Assembly (NCBI RefSeq): GCF_014201355.1
Contig: NZ_JACHEG010000002.1
Span: 930,001 to 994,000 of the forward strand
Length of the DNA stretch: 64,000 nt
DNA from: Aliirhizobium wenxiniae
GTDB taxonomy: Bacteria > Pseudomonadota > Alphaproteobacteria > Rhizobiales > Rhizobiaceae
Direction of reading: 5' to 3'
Shown here piece by piece: positions 1 through 9,015 of the stretch (position 1 is the first letter of the stretch; every line of letters begins with the position of its first letter). The notes under the pieces were generated by a model. The model was not told the origin of the DNA. It searched no databases and saw nothing but the letters and a program-made list of their open reading frames with translations. The translations under genes and the position numbers were made by a program.

Positions 1-1
1 G

Positions 2-1408
2 CGCAAGCTTCTTCCGGCGCTGTATCACCGGCAGATCGAAGGCCAGTTCACGGAGCCGACGCGCATCATCGGAGCGTCGCGTAGCGCGCTTTCCAATGAG
101 GAATACCGCAAGTTTGCCGAGGATGCGCTCAAGGAGCACCTCAAGAAGGGCGAATATGACGAGGCCCAGGTCAAGGCCTTCTGCGAGCGCATCTTCTACA
201 TCTCCGTCGACGCCAAGTCCGATCAGGGCTGGGACAAGCTGAAGAAGATCCTCGATGAAGGCACCGGCAAGGAGCGTATTCGCGCCTTCTATCTGGCCGT
301 CGCGCCGGCGATTTTCGGCGCCATCTCGGAAAAGATCCGCGACCACAAACTGATCACCAAGTCGACCCGCATTGTCGTCGAGAAGCCGATCGGCCGCGAC
401 CTCGCCTCCGCGCTGGAATTGAACGACACGATCGGCAAGGTGTTCAAGGAAGAACAGATCTACCGTATCGACCACTATCTGGGCAAAGAGACGGTCCAGA
501 ACCTGATGGCGCTGCGTTTTGCCAATGCGCTCTATGAGCCGCTGTGGAACGCAAACTATATCGACCACGTGCAGATCACGGTTGCCGAAGCGGTCGGCCT
601 TGAAGGCCGTGCCGGTTATTACGATACCGCCGGCGCGCTGCGCGACATGGTGCAGAACCACATCATGCAGCTGCTTTGCCTTGTCGCGATGGAAACGCCG
701 TCTTCGATGAATTCGGAAGCGGTGCGCGACGAAAAGCTGAAAGTGCTTCGCGCACTGAAGCCGATCACCGCAGACAATTGCGAAGTGATGACGGTGCGTG
801 GTCAGTACCGCGCCGGCGCTTCCGCAGGCGGCCCGGTCAAGGGCTATCTGGAAGAGCTGGAAGGCGGCGTCTCCAACACCGAGACTTTCGTCGCCATCAA
901 GGCCGAGATCGGCAACTGGCGCTGGGCCGGCGTTCCCTTCTACATCCGCACGGGCAAGCGCCTTGCAAGCCGCGTTTCGGAAATCGTGATTTCCTTCAAG
1001 CCTGTGCCGCACAACATTTTCGACACGGCAGCGGGCCGGATTTCGGCCAACCAGCTGATCATCCGCCTGCAGCCGGACGAAGGCGTCAAGCAGTCGCTGA
1101 TGATCAAGGACCCAGGTCCGGGCGGCATGCGCCTGCGCAATGTCTCGCTCGACATGAGCTTTGCCGAAGCCTTCAACGCCCGCAGCCCGGACGCCTACGA
1201 ACGCCTGCTGATGGACACGATCCGCGCCAACCAGACGCTGTTCATGCGCCGCGACGAAGTGGAAGCGGCGTGGGAATGGGTCGATCCGATCCTCAAGGGC
1301 TGGGAAGAGACCGGACAGGTGGCGCAGGGTTATACTGCCGGCACCTGGGGTCCGAGCCAAGCGATTGCCCTGATCGAGCGTGACGGCCGCACCTGGCACG
1401 AAGGCTGA
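2..1408 (+). CDS. zwf: Glucose-6-phosphate 1-dehydrogenase, 5' end outside window
   Basis: Oxidises glucose 6-phosphate to 6-phosphogluconolactone with NAD(P)+, the entry step of the Entner-Doudoroff and pentose-phosphate routes. The open frame already runs at base 2 (first residues RKLLPALYHRQ), so only roughly the first 20-30 residues are missing; 468 residues are visible against about 490 for the family. The substrate-binding signature RIDHYLGKE follows the TTG at 419, which is internal and not a start. The C-terminal domain is complete and ends GRTWHEG. The pgl start lies 5 bases after the stop, so the two are cotranscribed and very probably translationally coupled. Family assignment is secure; the N-terminus cannot be described. 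Confidence 0.97.
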   Translation, partial: RKLLPALYHRQIEGQFTEPTRIIGASRSALSNEEYRKFAEDALKEHLKKGEYDEAQVKAFCERIFYISVDAKSDQGWDKLKKILDEGTGKERIRAFYLAVAPAIFGAISEKIRDHKLITKSTRIVVEKPIGRDLASALELNDTIGKVFKEEQIYRIDHYLGKETVQNLMALRFANALYEPLWNANYIDHVQITVAEAVGLEGRAGYYDTAGALRDMVQNHIMQLLCLVAMETPSSMNSEAVRDEKLKVLRALKPITADNCEVMTVRGQYRAGASAGGPVKGYLEELEGGVSNTETFVAIKAEIGNWRWAGVPFYIRTGKRLASRVSEIVISFKPVPHNIFDTAAGRISANQLIIRLQPDEGVKQSLMIKDPGPGGMRLRNVSLDMSFAEAFNARSPDAYERLLMDTIRANQTLFMRRDEVEAAWEWVDPILKGWEETGQVAQGYTAGTWGPSQAIALIERDGRTWHEG

Positions 1409-1413
1409 AGACC

Positions 1414-2112
1414 ATGGCATCGACTTTTCATGAGTTTGCCAATGGAGCCGATCTCGCCACAGCGCTAGCCGACAAGGTTGCCAAGCAACTTTCGGCAGCG
1501 ATCTCGAGCAAGGGAGCGGCGTCCATCGCCGTTTCCGGCGGGTCGACGCCGAAGCGCTTCTTCGAGGCGCTTTCGGGCAAGGATCTCGACTGGACGAAGG
1601 TTTCGGTGACGCTGGTCGACGAACGTTTCGTGCCGGCCGACAGCCCGCGCTCCAACCATCTTCTGGTCGCAACGCATCTCCTGAAGGACAAGGCTGCGGC
1701 CACGACCTTCATCCCGCTCTATCACGAAGCGGCAACGATCGATGCAGCCGCGGAAATCGCCACTGGAAAGACGGCTTCGATCTGCAATCCGTTTGATGTC
1801 GCGATCCTCGGCATGGGCGGCGACGGGCATACCGCATCGTTCTTTCCGCGTGGCAATCATCTTGCCAAGGCGCTCAATCTTTCGACGCCGCGTGGCGTGA
1901 TGACCATGGCGGCGGAAGGTGCCGGCGAAGAGCGGTTGACCTTCACATTCTCCAGCCTCTCCGACGCACCGCTGCTGGTGCTGCATATCGAGGGGCAGGA
2001 AAAGAAGGACGTGCTGGCGAAGGCTGAAGCCGGATCGGACGAGACCGACATGCCGATCCGCGCCGTACTCAACCGGGCGGTTTCGCCGCTCGAGATCTAC
2101 TGGGCGCCCTGA
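1414..2112 (+). CDS. pgl: 6-phosphogluconolactonase
   Basis: Hydrolyses 6-phosphogluconolactone to 6-phosphogluconate in the cytoplasm. The 232-residue product has the DevB/SOL-type (NagB-fold) motifs: [13 protein letters not shown] near residue 42, [15 protein letters not shown] near 70 and [13 protein letters not shown] near 133. Length fits the short bacterial Pgl type. It sits between zwf and edd in the usual rhizobial order. A short stem (ccgcctg/caggcgg, 2125-2146) follows the stop inside the pgl-edd gap. Confidence 0.96.
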   Translation: MASTFHEFANGADLATALADKVAKQLSAAISSKGAASIAVSGGSTPKRFFEALSGKDLDWTKVSVTLVDERFVPADSPRSNHLLVATHLLKDKAAATTFIPLYHEAATIDAAAEIATGKTASICNPFDVAILGMGGDGHTASFFPRGNHLAKALNLSTPRGVMTMAAEGAGEERLTFTFSSLSDAPLLVLHIEGQEKKDVLAKAEAGSDETDMPIRAVLNRAVSPLEIYWAP

Positions 2113-2124
2113 GGCACCTATCGT

Positions 2125-2146
2125 CCGCCTGGCGCTCGTCAGGCGG
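2125..2146 (+). other. Intra-operon hairpin between pgl and edd
   Basis: A 7-bp perfect stem, ccgcctg at 2125-2131 and caggcgg at 2140-2146, with an 8-base loop. No run of T follows directly, so it is more likely an mRNA-processing or stability element, or a weak attenuator, than a full terminator; edd starts 75 bases further on behind a strong ggagg site. Confidence 0.35.
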
Positions 2147-2221
2147 CAACAATTTGACGAGACATGCGATCCCGGTGGCTTAGGCCTCTCCCAAGCCGGG
2201 ATTGCCCGAAGGAGGTTTGAC

Positions 2222-4039
2222 ATGGCGGCGCATTCCAGCATTCAGGCGATCACGGCAAGGATCATCGAGCGATCCAAACCGCATCGCGAGGCCTATCTCG
2301 ACCGATTGCAACGGGCGGTCGCCAAAGGGCCGCACCGGGCGGTTCTTTCCTGCGGGAACCTGGCACATGGATTTGCCGTCTGTTCCCCCGCTGAGAAGGA
2401 TGCGCTTTCAGGAGACGTCGTTCCGAACCTCGGCATCATCACCGCCTATAACGACATGCTCTCGGCGCATCAGCCTTACGAGACGTTCCCGCCGATCATC
2501 CGCGAGGCAGCTCGCGAGGCAGGCGGTATCGCGCAGGTAGCAGGTGCCGTACCGGCCATGTGTGATGGCGTTACCCAAGGCCAGCCGGGCATGGAACTGT
2601 CGCTGTTCTCACGCGATACGATCGCCATGGCGGCCGGTATCGGCCTTTCCCACAACATGTTCGACGCTTCCGTTTATCTCGGCATTTGCGACAAGATCGT
2701 TCCCGGTCTCGTCATCGCAGCGCTTTCCTTCGGGCATCTGCCGGCCGTGTTCATTCCCGCCGGTCCGATGACTTCGGGCCTGCCGAACGACGAGAAGTCG
2801 CGCATTCGCCAGCTTTATGCGGAAGGCAAGGTCGGCCGCGACGAGCTTCTGGAAGCCGAATCCAAGTCCTATCACGGCCCCGGCACCTGCACCTTCTACG
2901 GCACGGCAAATTCCAACCAGATGCTGATGGAGATCATGGGCTTCCATATGCCCGGCGCATCCTTCGTCAATCCGGGCACGCCGCTGCGCGAAGCCTTGAC
3001 CCGCGAAGCCGCCAAGCGGGCGCTGGCGATCACCGCCATGGGTAACGAGTTCACGCCGGCCGGCGAGATGATCGACGAACGCTCGATCGTCAACGGCGTC
3101 GTCGGCCTGCATGCAACGGGCGGTTCGACCAATCACACGATGCATCTGGTCGCGATGGCACGGGCTGCCGGCATTCACCTGACCTGGCAGGATATTTCCG
3201 AACTTTCGGATGCCGTCCCGCTTCTTGCCCGCGTCTATCCGAACGGGCTTGCCGACGTGAACCATTTCCACGCTGCCGGCGGCATGGGTTTCCTGATCAA
3301 GCAGCTTCTTCGCGGCGGTTATGTGCATGACGACGTGCGCACTGTCTTCGGCCACGGTCTGGAAGCCTATACGGTCGAAGCCAAGCTGGGCGCCGACGGA
3401 CAGGTGACGCGCGAGAGCGTGCCGGAGGTCAGCGGAGACTCGAAGGTTCTGACCACCGTCGACCAGCCGTTCCAGAAGACCGGCGGCCTGAAGATGCTTT
3501 CCGGCAATATCGGCCACGGCGTCATCAAGATTTCGGCCGTCAAGCCGGAACGCCATGTGATCGAAGCACCGGCGATCATCTTCCACGACCAGCAGGGCCT
3601 GCAGGATGCATTCAAGCGCGGCGAGCTGAACCGTGACTTCATTGCCGTCGTCCGCTTCCAGGGACCTAAGGCGAACGGCATGCCGGAACTTCACCGCCTG
3701 ACGCCGCCGCTCGGCGTGCTGCAGGACCGCGGCTTCAAGGTGGCGCTCGTCACCGACGGGCGCATGTCCGGCGCATCCGGCAAGGTGCCCGCAGCGATCC
3801 ACATGACGCCGGAAGCTTCCGACGGCGGCGCAATCGCGAAAATCCGCGAAGGCGACATGATCCGTCTCGACGCCGTTGCCGGAACGTTGGAAGTGCTGGT
3901 GGATGCCGCCGAATTCGATGCGCGCAAGCCGGCCGAGGCCGATCTTTCCGAAAACGAATTCGGTATGGGCCGCGAACTCTTCTCCGCCTTCCGCCGCAAT
4001 GTCGGCCGGGCGGATCAGGGCGCAAGCGTTTTTGCCTGA
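2222..4039 (+). CDS. edd: Phosphogluconate dehydratase
   Basis: Dehydrates 6-phosphogluconate to 2-keto-3-deoxy-6-phosphogluconate, the committed Entner-Doudoroff step; a cytoplasmic iron-sulphur enzyme of the IlvD/Edd family. The 605-residue length is typical. Visible family blocks are [40 protein letters not shown] and, near the C-terminus, [17 protein letters not shown]; the Cys residues in the first three are the expected cluster ligands. The ATG follows ggaggtttgac. No eda gene is in the window. A GC-rich hairpin follows at 4090-4115. Confidence 0.97.
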   Translation: MAAHSSIQAITARIIERSKPHREAYLDRLQRAVAKGPHRAVLSCGNLAHGFAVCSPAEKDALSGDVVPNLGIITAYNDMLSAHQPYETFPPIIREAAREAGGIAQVAGAVPAMCDGVTQGQPGMELSLFSRDTIAMAAGIGLSHNMFDASVYLGICDKIVPGLVIAALSFGHLPAVFIPAGPMTSGLPNDEKSRIRQLYAEGKVGRDELLEAESKSYHGPGTCTFYGTANSNQMLMEIMGFHMPGASFVNPGTPLREALTREAAKRALAITAMGNEFTPAGEMIDERSIVNGVVGLHATGGSTNHTMHLVAMARAAGIHLTWQDISELSDAVPLLARVYPNGLADVNHFHAAGGMGFLIKQLLRGGYVHDDVRTVFGHGLEAYTVEAKLGADGQVTRESVPEVSGDSKVLTTVDQPFQKTGGLKMLSGNIGHGVIKISAVKPERHVIEAPAIIFHDQQGLQDAFKRGELNRDFIAVVRFQGPKANGMPELHRLTPPLGVLQDRGFKVALVTDGRMSGASGKVPAAIHMTPEASDGGAIAKIREGDMIRLDAVAGTLEVLVDAAEFDARKPAEADLSENEFGMGRELFSAFRRNVGRADQGASVFA

Positions 4040-4089
4040 CCGCTGTCAAAGACCGTCACTTGATTGTCTTTAACCGGATCTAATAGGCT

Positions 4090-4115
4090 CCCCGGGCTTT
4101 CATACATGCCCGGGG
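4090..4115 (+). terminator. Possible terminator after edd
   Basis: An 8-bp stem, ccccgggc (4090-4097) and gcccgggg (4108-4115), lies between edd and the phosphatase gene. It lacks a clear T-run and its 3' arm also supplies the G-rich site in front of the ATG at 4125. It could therefore be an attenuator or ribosome-site occluding stem instead of a terminator. Confidence 0.4.
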
Positions 4116-4124
4116 GATCGTTTC

Positions 4125-5486
4125 ATGACCATTGCCATCAGCCGCAGAAGATTTGTGGCATTCCTTGCCTCGACCGCAATCGCGCCGATTGTTCCGACAA
4201 CGGCGCTTGCCGCTCCTGCAGGGTTCCAGGCGATCATTCTTTCCGATCTGCATTCCGCCTATGAACGAATGGGCCAGTTGCTCGCGGCAATCGAGAACCA
4301 GGTTGCCGCGGCAAACCTGCCTCAGGTCATCCTGATCAACGGAGACGTGTTCGAAAGCGGCAATGTCGTCGGATCACGCTCGGCGGGCGAGATAGACTGG
4401 GCGCTGCTTGCGGCACTGGCCAAGCTCGCTCCGACCGTCATCAATATCGGAAATCACGAATCCGATTTCGATAACGACCTTGCCCATTTCGTCGAGCGGG
4501 CCGGCGGGCTCGGCATCACGGTTCTCAGCAATATCGGCGACAAACGCACCGGCAAGCCTTTCGCGCCGGCCAGTGCCGAGATCGATGCAGATGGCGTGAA
4601 GATCAGAATAGTGGCGCTCGGCACCGATGCGATAAACACCTATCCCAAAGCAACGCGTGAGATGCTGGACATTCCAGAGCCGGTTGAATGGGCCAAGGCG
4701 CAATTGCCAGGTCTGCTCAGTGGCGAGGATTTCAAGATCGTTCTCAGCCATGCCGGCGTGGTGCCCGATCGAGAGATCCTACCGATCCTGCCGGACGGTA
4801 CTTTGATGATCGGCGGACATGACCACCTGATCCTCGAACATGGCCAGGGTGAGACCCGTTACGTTCATACCGGTTCGTGGTCCTCGCTGCTGACCATTGC
4901 CACCTTCACAAGCCCCCGAAAGGCGGCAGAGCTGGAGCGCGTGACGATCGAGCATGCAGCCCCCTCCTCCGCCACGCTGACAGATCTCATTCCTGCGGTT
5001 CTCGCCAAGTATCTGAAGGACGAAGAGCGCGAGACCGTCGCCCATCTGGCAAATCCGATGACGCTTGGCGAGACCGCACGCTTTGCTGCAACCGCCATGG
5101 CGGCAAGGACAGGCGCGGATCTCGGTTTCATCGGCCACACATCCTTCGGCACAGGACTGCCGTCAGGCGATGTCAGCCGCTTCGACTACAATGCCGGGCT
5201 TCGCTTCGACGGTAAGCTGATGGTGGCAGATGTCGACGCCCAGACGCTTGCGGCCATCATTGCACGGAGCAACCAGGATGGGGATGTGCCGCTTTCCGCG
5301 CGTACCGGCGATTTTCTTTACGCCGCACCTGAAATTCCCAAGGGCAAGCAGCAATATCGGATCGTCTGCAACGACTGGTCGGCGATCAACAAGAAGAGTT
5401 ATTTCGGCCGTGATGACCTGGCTTTCACCGAAGTGCCTGAGCTGAAACTGAAACCAATCGTGCTGGAAGCGCTCTCGAAAGCCTGA
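4125..5486 (+). CDS. Tat-exported calcineurin-like phosphoesterase, 5'-nucleotidase family
   Basis: Predicted periplasmic metal-dependent phosphatase or nucleotidase of 453 residues. The N-terminus SRRRFVAFLAS followed by a hydrophobic stretch and ALAAPAG is a twin-arginine signal. The metallophosphatase motifs are in order: SDLHS, GDVFESG, GNHES, LSHAG and GGHDHL. The C-terminal half (TSFGTGLPSGDVSRFDYNAG...) resembles the 5'-nucleotidase C-terminal domain, so the UshA-like two-domain layout is likely. A G-rich site lies 7 bases before the ATG. It follows edd in the same direction but need not belong to that operon. The substrate cannot be told from the sequence. Confidence 0.85.
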   Translation: MTIAISRRRFVAFLASTAIAPIVPTTALAAPAGFQAIILSDLHSAYERMGQLLAAIENQVAAANLPQVILINGDVFESGNVVGSRSAGEIDWALLAALAKLAPTVINIGNHESDFDNDLAHFVERAGGLGITVLSNIGDKRTGKPFAPASAEIDADGVKIRIVALGTDAINTYPKATREMLDIPEPVEWAKAQLPGLLSGEDFKIVLSHAGVVPDREILPILPDGTLMIGGHDHLILEHGQGETRYVHTGSWSSLLTIATFTSPRKAAELERVTIEHAAPSSATLTDLIPAVLAKYLKDEERETVAHLANPMTLGETARFAATAMAARTGADLGFIGHTSFGTGLPSGDVSRFDYNAGLRFDGKLMVADVDAQTLAAIIARSNQDGDVPLSARTGDFLYAAPEIPKGKQQYRIVCNDWSAINKKSYFGRDDLAFTEVPELKLKPIVLEALSKA

Positions 5487-5499
5487 GCTATCCAAAAAA

Positions 5500-5535
5500 G
5501 GAACGCCCGCAACCGGAGGCGATTGCGGGCGTTCC
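5500..5535 (-). terminator. Rho-independent terminator of the PilZ-like gene
   Basis: Perfect 13-bp stem: ggaacgcccgcaa at 5500-5512 and ttgcgggcgttcc at 5523-5535, with a 10-base loop. Read on the minus strand it is followed by TTTTTT, so it terminates the leftward gene that ends at 5563. It may also stop rightward transcription from the phosphatase gene, although no T-run follows in that direction. Confidence 0.9.
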
Positions 5536-5562
5536 GAAAGATCATTTCGAATTGCGGCCGTC

Positions 5563-5919
5563 TTACCAGGTCCGGATATCCATCTTGTGGTCGCGGTGCC
5601 TCGGATGGGTGGAGAAGACGAAGATGCGGTTGAGTTCTTTGTCCGACAGCAGGCGCAGGAAGCGGACTTCGATCGTGTTGTTCATGTTGACGCGCATCAG
5701 GACACAGCCGACCTTGTTGATGCGGGCATCGGGAATGTCGAGATAGAACTGCTGAGGAAGATTATACTGCGTCAGCAGGCCAAGGACCGCGCCGCTCTGG
5801 GAGATCTGCACGACGTCGCAGCGGCGCTGCGCCATGTTGAGAACAGCCTTTTCCGTATATTCGATGCGGCCAGCATTCATCGTATCTTCCATCTTGAACC
5901 GCTGTTCGCGGTCATACAT
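5563..5919 (-). CDS. Small PilZ-like protein
   Basis: A 118-residue soluble protein starting MYDREQRFKMED. The core CDVVQISQSGAVLGLL followed by predicted beta strands resembles a PilZ domain, in which [D/N]xSxxG and an upstream RxxxR bind cyclic di-GMP. Here the Asp/Asn is Gln and the arginine motif is only a double Arg, so nucleotide binding is doubtful. The start was set at 5919 because aaggaagag lies just upstream; the frame stays open for 18 more codons but without a good site. It is monocistronic, with its own terminator. Assignment is moderate; the function is unknown. Confidence 0.6.
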   Translation of the reverse strand: MYDREQRFKMEDTMNAGRIEYTEKAVLNMAQRRCDVVQISQSGAVLGLLTQYNLPQQFYLDIPDARINKVGCVLMRVNMNNTIEVRFLRLLSDKELNRIFVFSTHPRHRDHKMDIRTW

Positions 5920-6197
5920 GAAGGACTCTTCCTTGTTTAAATAATGATTTTTGTTAATTGGCGCCGCACCCACGACTATACTCCTATACTTACACGAGGA
6001 GACTAGGTGGTGAAGTTTAACAAGGGGTTGGCGCGTCCCGTTTCAGCACAGGACAAATGGACGCTTTGCGAAATGTGGTGAACCCACCCTTACCGTCGCA
6101 AGCATTGCGCTTTTCTTCGAAACACGAAATCGACCAAGCCGAGCGGGCTGTAGCAATTCCGGATGGCAAGGTCGTTTTCACCCCGGCTCCGCATGCG

Positions 6198-7286
6198 TCA
6201 GGCCCGGTAGGTTCTGCCTTCGGCATCAAAAAGATGCAGCTTTTGAGGAACGGTCTTGAGGCGGACGATATCGCCCTTCGAGACATCGGACGTGCCCGGC
6301 AATTTGACGATGACCGGCTCTTCACCGGCACCGCCTTCGAGATAAAGAAGGGTCACCTCCCCCAACGCCTCGACCAGAAGCACGCGGCCTTCGAAGAGGT
6401 AGTCGTCATGCGTGGAAATCTCCAGGTCTTCGGGACGCACGCCGAGGCTTGCCTTGCCGCCCTTGTCGGTAGCGGGCACCGTGATCGGCACGCTCGTCGA
6501 CCTGCCACCCTTGAGGGTGACCGAGGTTTCCGAACCGGGCTCGCCGATCGTTACCGGCAGGATGTTCATCGCCGGAGAACCGATGAAGCGCGCGACGAAA
6601 AGATTGGCCGGGCGCTCGTAAAGTTCCAGCGGCGGCCCGACCTGCTCGATCCTGCCGGCGGACAGGACGACGATGCGATCCGCAAGCGTCATGGCCTCGA
6701 CCTGATCGTGGGTGACATAGATCATCGTCGTGTCGGAAAGCTTGTCCTTGAGCTTGGCGATCTCGATACGGGTGGCGACGCGCAGCGCCGCATCGAGGTT
6801 CGACAGAGGCTCGTCGAACAGGAAGACCTTGGGATTGCGGCAGATCGCGCGACCGATCGCGACGCGCTGGCGCTGGCCGCCGGAAAGCGCCTTTGGCAGG
6901 CGGTCGAGATAGGGCGTGAGCTGAAGGATATCGGCCGCCGCGCGGACGCGGCGATCGATCTCGGTTTTGCTTTCGCGGGCGATCCGCATGCCGAAAGCCA
7001 TGTTGTCGTAGACGGTCATATGCGGATAGAGCGCATAGGACTGGAAGACCATGGCGATGCCGCGCCGCGAAGGCGGGATATCGTTGACCACCTCGCCATC
7101 GATCGACATCTCGCCGGAGGTGACAGTTTCAAGCCCTGCGATCATTCGAAGCAGGGTCGATTTTCCGCAGCCGGACGGACCGACGAAGACGATGAATTCG
7201 CCCTGATCTATTTCCAGGTCGATGCCGTGCAGCACCTTGACCTGACCATAGGACTTGCGAATTTCCTTGAGCGTTACGCCGGTCAT
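6198..7286 (-). CDS. aglK: Alpha-glucoside ABC transporter ATPase
   Basis: ATP-hydrolysing subunit of the AglEFGK importer, peripheral on the inner face of the membrane. The 362-residue product belongs to the MalK/UgpC group: Walker A GPSGCGKST at residues 36-44, ABC signature LSGGQRQR, Walker B VFLFDEPLSNLDA, switch His in THDQVEAM, and a C-terminal TOBE/OB regulatory domain of about 120 residues. It is last in the operon, 24 bases after aglA, with an aggggaggaaggg site. MalK-type ATPases may be shared between transporters, so other sugar systems could use it. Confidence 0.93.
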   Translation of the reverse strand: MTGVTLKEIRKSYGQVKVLHGIDLEIDQGEFIVFVGPSGCGKSTLLRMIAGLETVTSGEMSIDGEVVNDIPPSRRGIAMVFQSYALYPHMTVYDNMAFGMRIARESKTEIDRRVRAAADILQLTPYLDRLPKALSGGQRQRVAIGRAICRNPKVFLFDEPLSNLDAALRVATRIEIAKLKDKLSDTTMIYVTHDQVEAMTLADRIVVLSAGRIEQVGPPLELYERPANLFVARFIGSPAMNILPVTIGEPGSETSVTLKGGRSTSVPITVPATDKGGKASLGVRPEDLEISTHDDYLFEGRVLLVEALGEVTLLYLEGGAGEEPVIVKLPGTSDVSKGDIVRLKTVPQKLHLFDAEGRTYRA

Positions 7287-7310
7287 GCCCTTCCTCCCCT
7301 GTTCCCTATC

Positions 7311-8978
7311 TCACACTTGCCGTGCGAAGAACGCGCCCCACGCCGGTAGCTCGATCTGGCGGCCTTCCAGCGGTGTCTCGAACCCGTGTCCTTCCAGCAC
7401 TTCCCAGTTTCCGTCCGGCAATGCTGTCGATGAGGAATTAGGGCTCATGTTGAACATGCACAGGATGGTCTCGTTGCCATATTGCCTTTCATAGGCAAGC
7501 AGCGGTTCCTCGGTGGCCAGGAACGAGATCTCGCCCTTCGACAGAGCCGGATTTGCCTTTCTAAAGGCGAGGAAGCGACGATACTGTTCCAGCACCGAAG
7601 CCGGGTCGCCATATTGGGCGCTTACAGCCTTCAACTGATGCTCGACCGGGATGGGCAGCCATGTGCGTTCTGCAGTCGAAAAACCCGCCTGCAACGCCTG
7701 CGCATCCCATGGCATAGGTGTGCGGCAGCCGTCGCGGCCCTTGAATTCCGGCCAGAACTGGATGCCGTAAGGATCCTGCAGATCGGCATAAGCAATATCG
7801 GCTTCCGTCAGGCCCAGTTCCTCTCCCTGATAGATGCAGACCGAGCCGCGCTGGGACAGAAGGATGGCGGAGAGCATCTTGGCGTAGCCGTCGCGATCAA
7901 GGACCTCCTGGCCCCAACGGCTGACATGACGCACCACATCGTGGTTGGAAAAGGCCCAGCAAACCCAGCCTTCCGGCGCTGCGGCCGCAAACGCATGCTG
8001 GGTTTCCTGCACGCGTTCAGGCGTGAGCGGATCCGGCGCCAGGAATTCGAAGGCGTAGCACATATGCATCTTGTCGCCGCCGGACGTGTATTCGCCGACA
8101 ATCTCCAGCCCGCGCTGGCTATCGCCCACCTCGCCGACGGCGGCGATGGCGGGGAACTCGTTCAGCACGGCACGGAAACGCTTGAGGAAGTCGATATTTT
8201 CCGGGCGGCTCTTGTCGTAGAGGTGCTCCTGGAAGTTATAGGGATTGACCGCAGGGGCGGTGGAGGCGTTACGACGCGCGGGATCAAGCGCCGGATTGTC
8301 GCGCAGCTCCTTGTCGTGGAAATAGAAGTTGATCGTGTCGAGACGAAAACCATCGACACCGCGCTTCAGCCAGAAGCGGGTCAGATCGAGCAGCGCATCC
8401 TGCACCTCGGCATTATGCAGGTTGAGGTCCGGCTGTGAGGTGAGGAAGTTGTGCATGTAATATTGCATGCGCGTCGGATCCCAATGCCAGGCGGATCCAC
8501 CGAAGATCGACAGCCAGTTGTTGGGCGGCGAGCCATCCGGCTTGGCGTCGGACCAGACATACCAATCGGCCTTGGGATTAAAGCGCGAGGATCGGCTTTC
8601 GATGAACCAGGGATGCTGGTCGGACGAATGGGACATCACGAGGTCGATCATCACCTTGATGCCGAGGCGATGGGCTTCGGCGATAAGGCCGTCGAAATCT
8701 GACAGCGTGCCGAACATCGGATCGACATCGATATAATTCGAGACGTCGTAGCCGAAATCCTTCATCGGCGACGGGAAAAAGGGCGAGATCCAAACTGCAT
8801 CGGCGCCAAGCGCTGCGATATGCGGCAGGCGGGCGGTAATGCCCTTGAGGTCACCGATGCCGTCACCGTTGGAATCCTGAAAGGAGCGCGGGTAGATCTG
8901 ATAGATCACGGCACCGCGCCACCAATCCCGGTCCGGGGCATTGCTGGGCGTCGCGGTGGCTTCTGCGGAAATGCTCAT
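7311..8978 (-). CDS. aglA: Alpha-glucosidase, GH13 family
   Basis: Cytoplasmic hydrolase that releases glucose from imported alpha-glucosides such as sucrose, maltose or trehalose. The 555 residues contain the GH13 barrel motifs: DLVMSHSSDQHPWF, DGFRLDTINFY with the nucleophile Asp, AVGEVGD with the acid/base Glu, and FSNHDVVRH. No signal peptide is present. Placement inside the transporter operon, between aglG and aglK, matches the agl operon described in Sinorhizobium meliloti. Exact substrate preference cannot be read from the sequence. Confidence 0.93.
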   Translation of the reverse strand: MSISAEATATPSNAPDRDWWRGAVIYQIYPRSFQDSNGDGIGDLKGITARLPHIAALGADAVWISPFFPSPMKDFGYDVSNYIDVDPMFGTLSDFDGLIAEAHRLGIKVMIDLVMSHSSDQHPWFIESRSSRFNPKADWYVWSDAKPDGSPPNNWLSIFGGSAWHWDPTRMQYYMHNFLTSQPDLNLHNAEVQDALLDLTRFWLKRGVDGFRLDTINFYFHDKELRDNPALDPARRNASTAPAVNPYNFQEHLYDKSRPENIDFLKRFRAVLNEFPAIAAVGEVGDSQRGLEIVGEYTSGGDKMHMCYAFEFLAPDPLTPERVQETQHAFAAAAPEGWVCWAFSNHDVVRHVSRWGQEVLDRDGYAKMLSAILLSQRGSVCIYQGEELGLTEADIAYADLQDPYGIQFWPEFKGRDGCRTPMPWDAQALQAGFSTAERTWLPIPVEHQLKAVSAQYGDPASVLEQYRRFLAFRKANPALSKGEISFLATEEPLLAYERQYGNETILCMFNMSPNSSSTALPDGNWEVLEGHGFETPLEGRQIELPAWGAFFARQV

Positions 8979-9015
8979 TCAATATCCTTGTGGGTTCTGG
9001 TGATCGTCCGCGGCC

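Noticed and set aside
2609-3802. 397-codon open frame on the minus strand under edd
   Set aside because: It is antisense to a well-conserved enzyme gene, Arg/His/Ala-rich as expected of GC-rich shadow frames, and has no family resemblance.
6057-7349. 430-codon open frame on the plus strand opposite aglK
   Set aside because: Antisense to the ABC ATPase; composition is that of a shadow frame.
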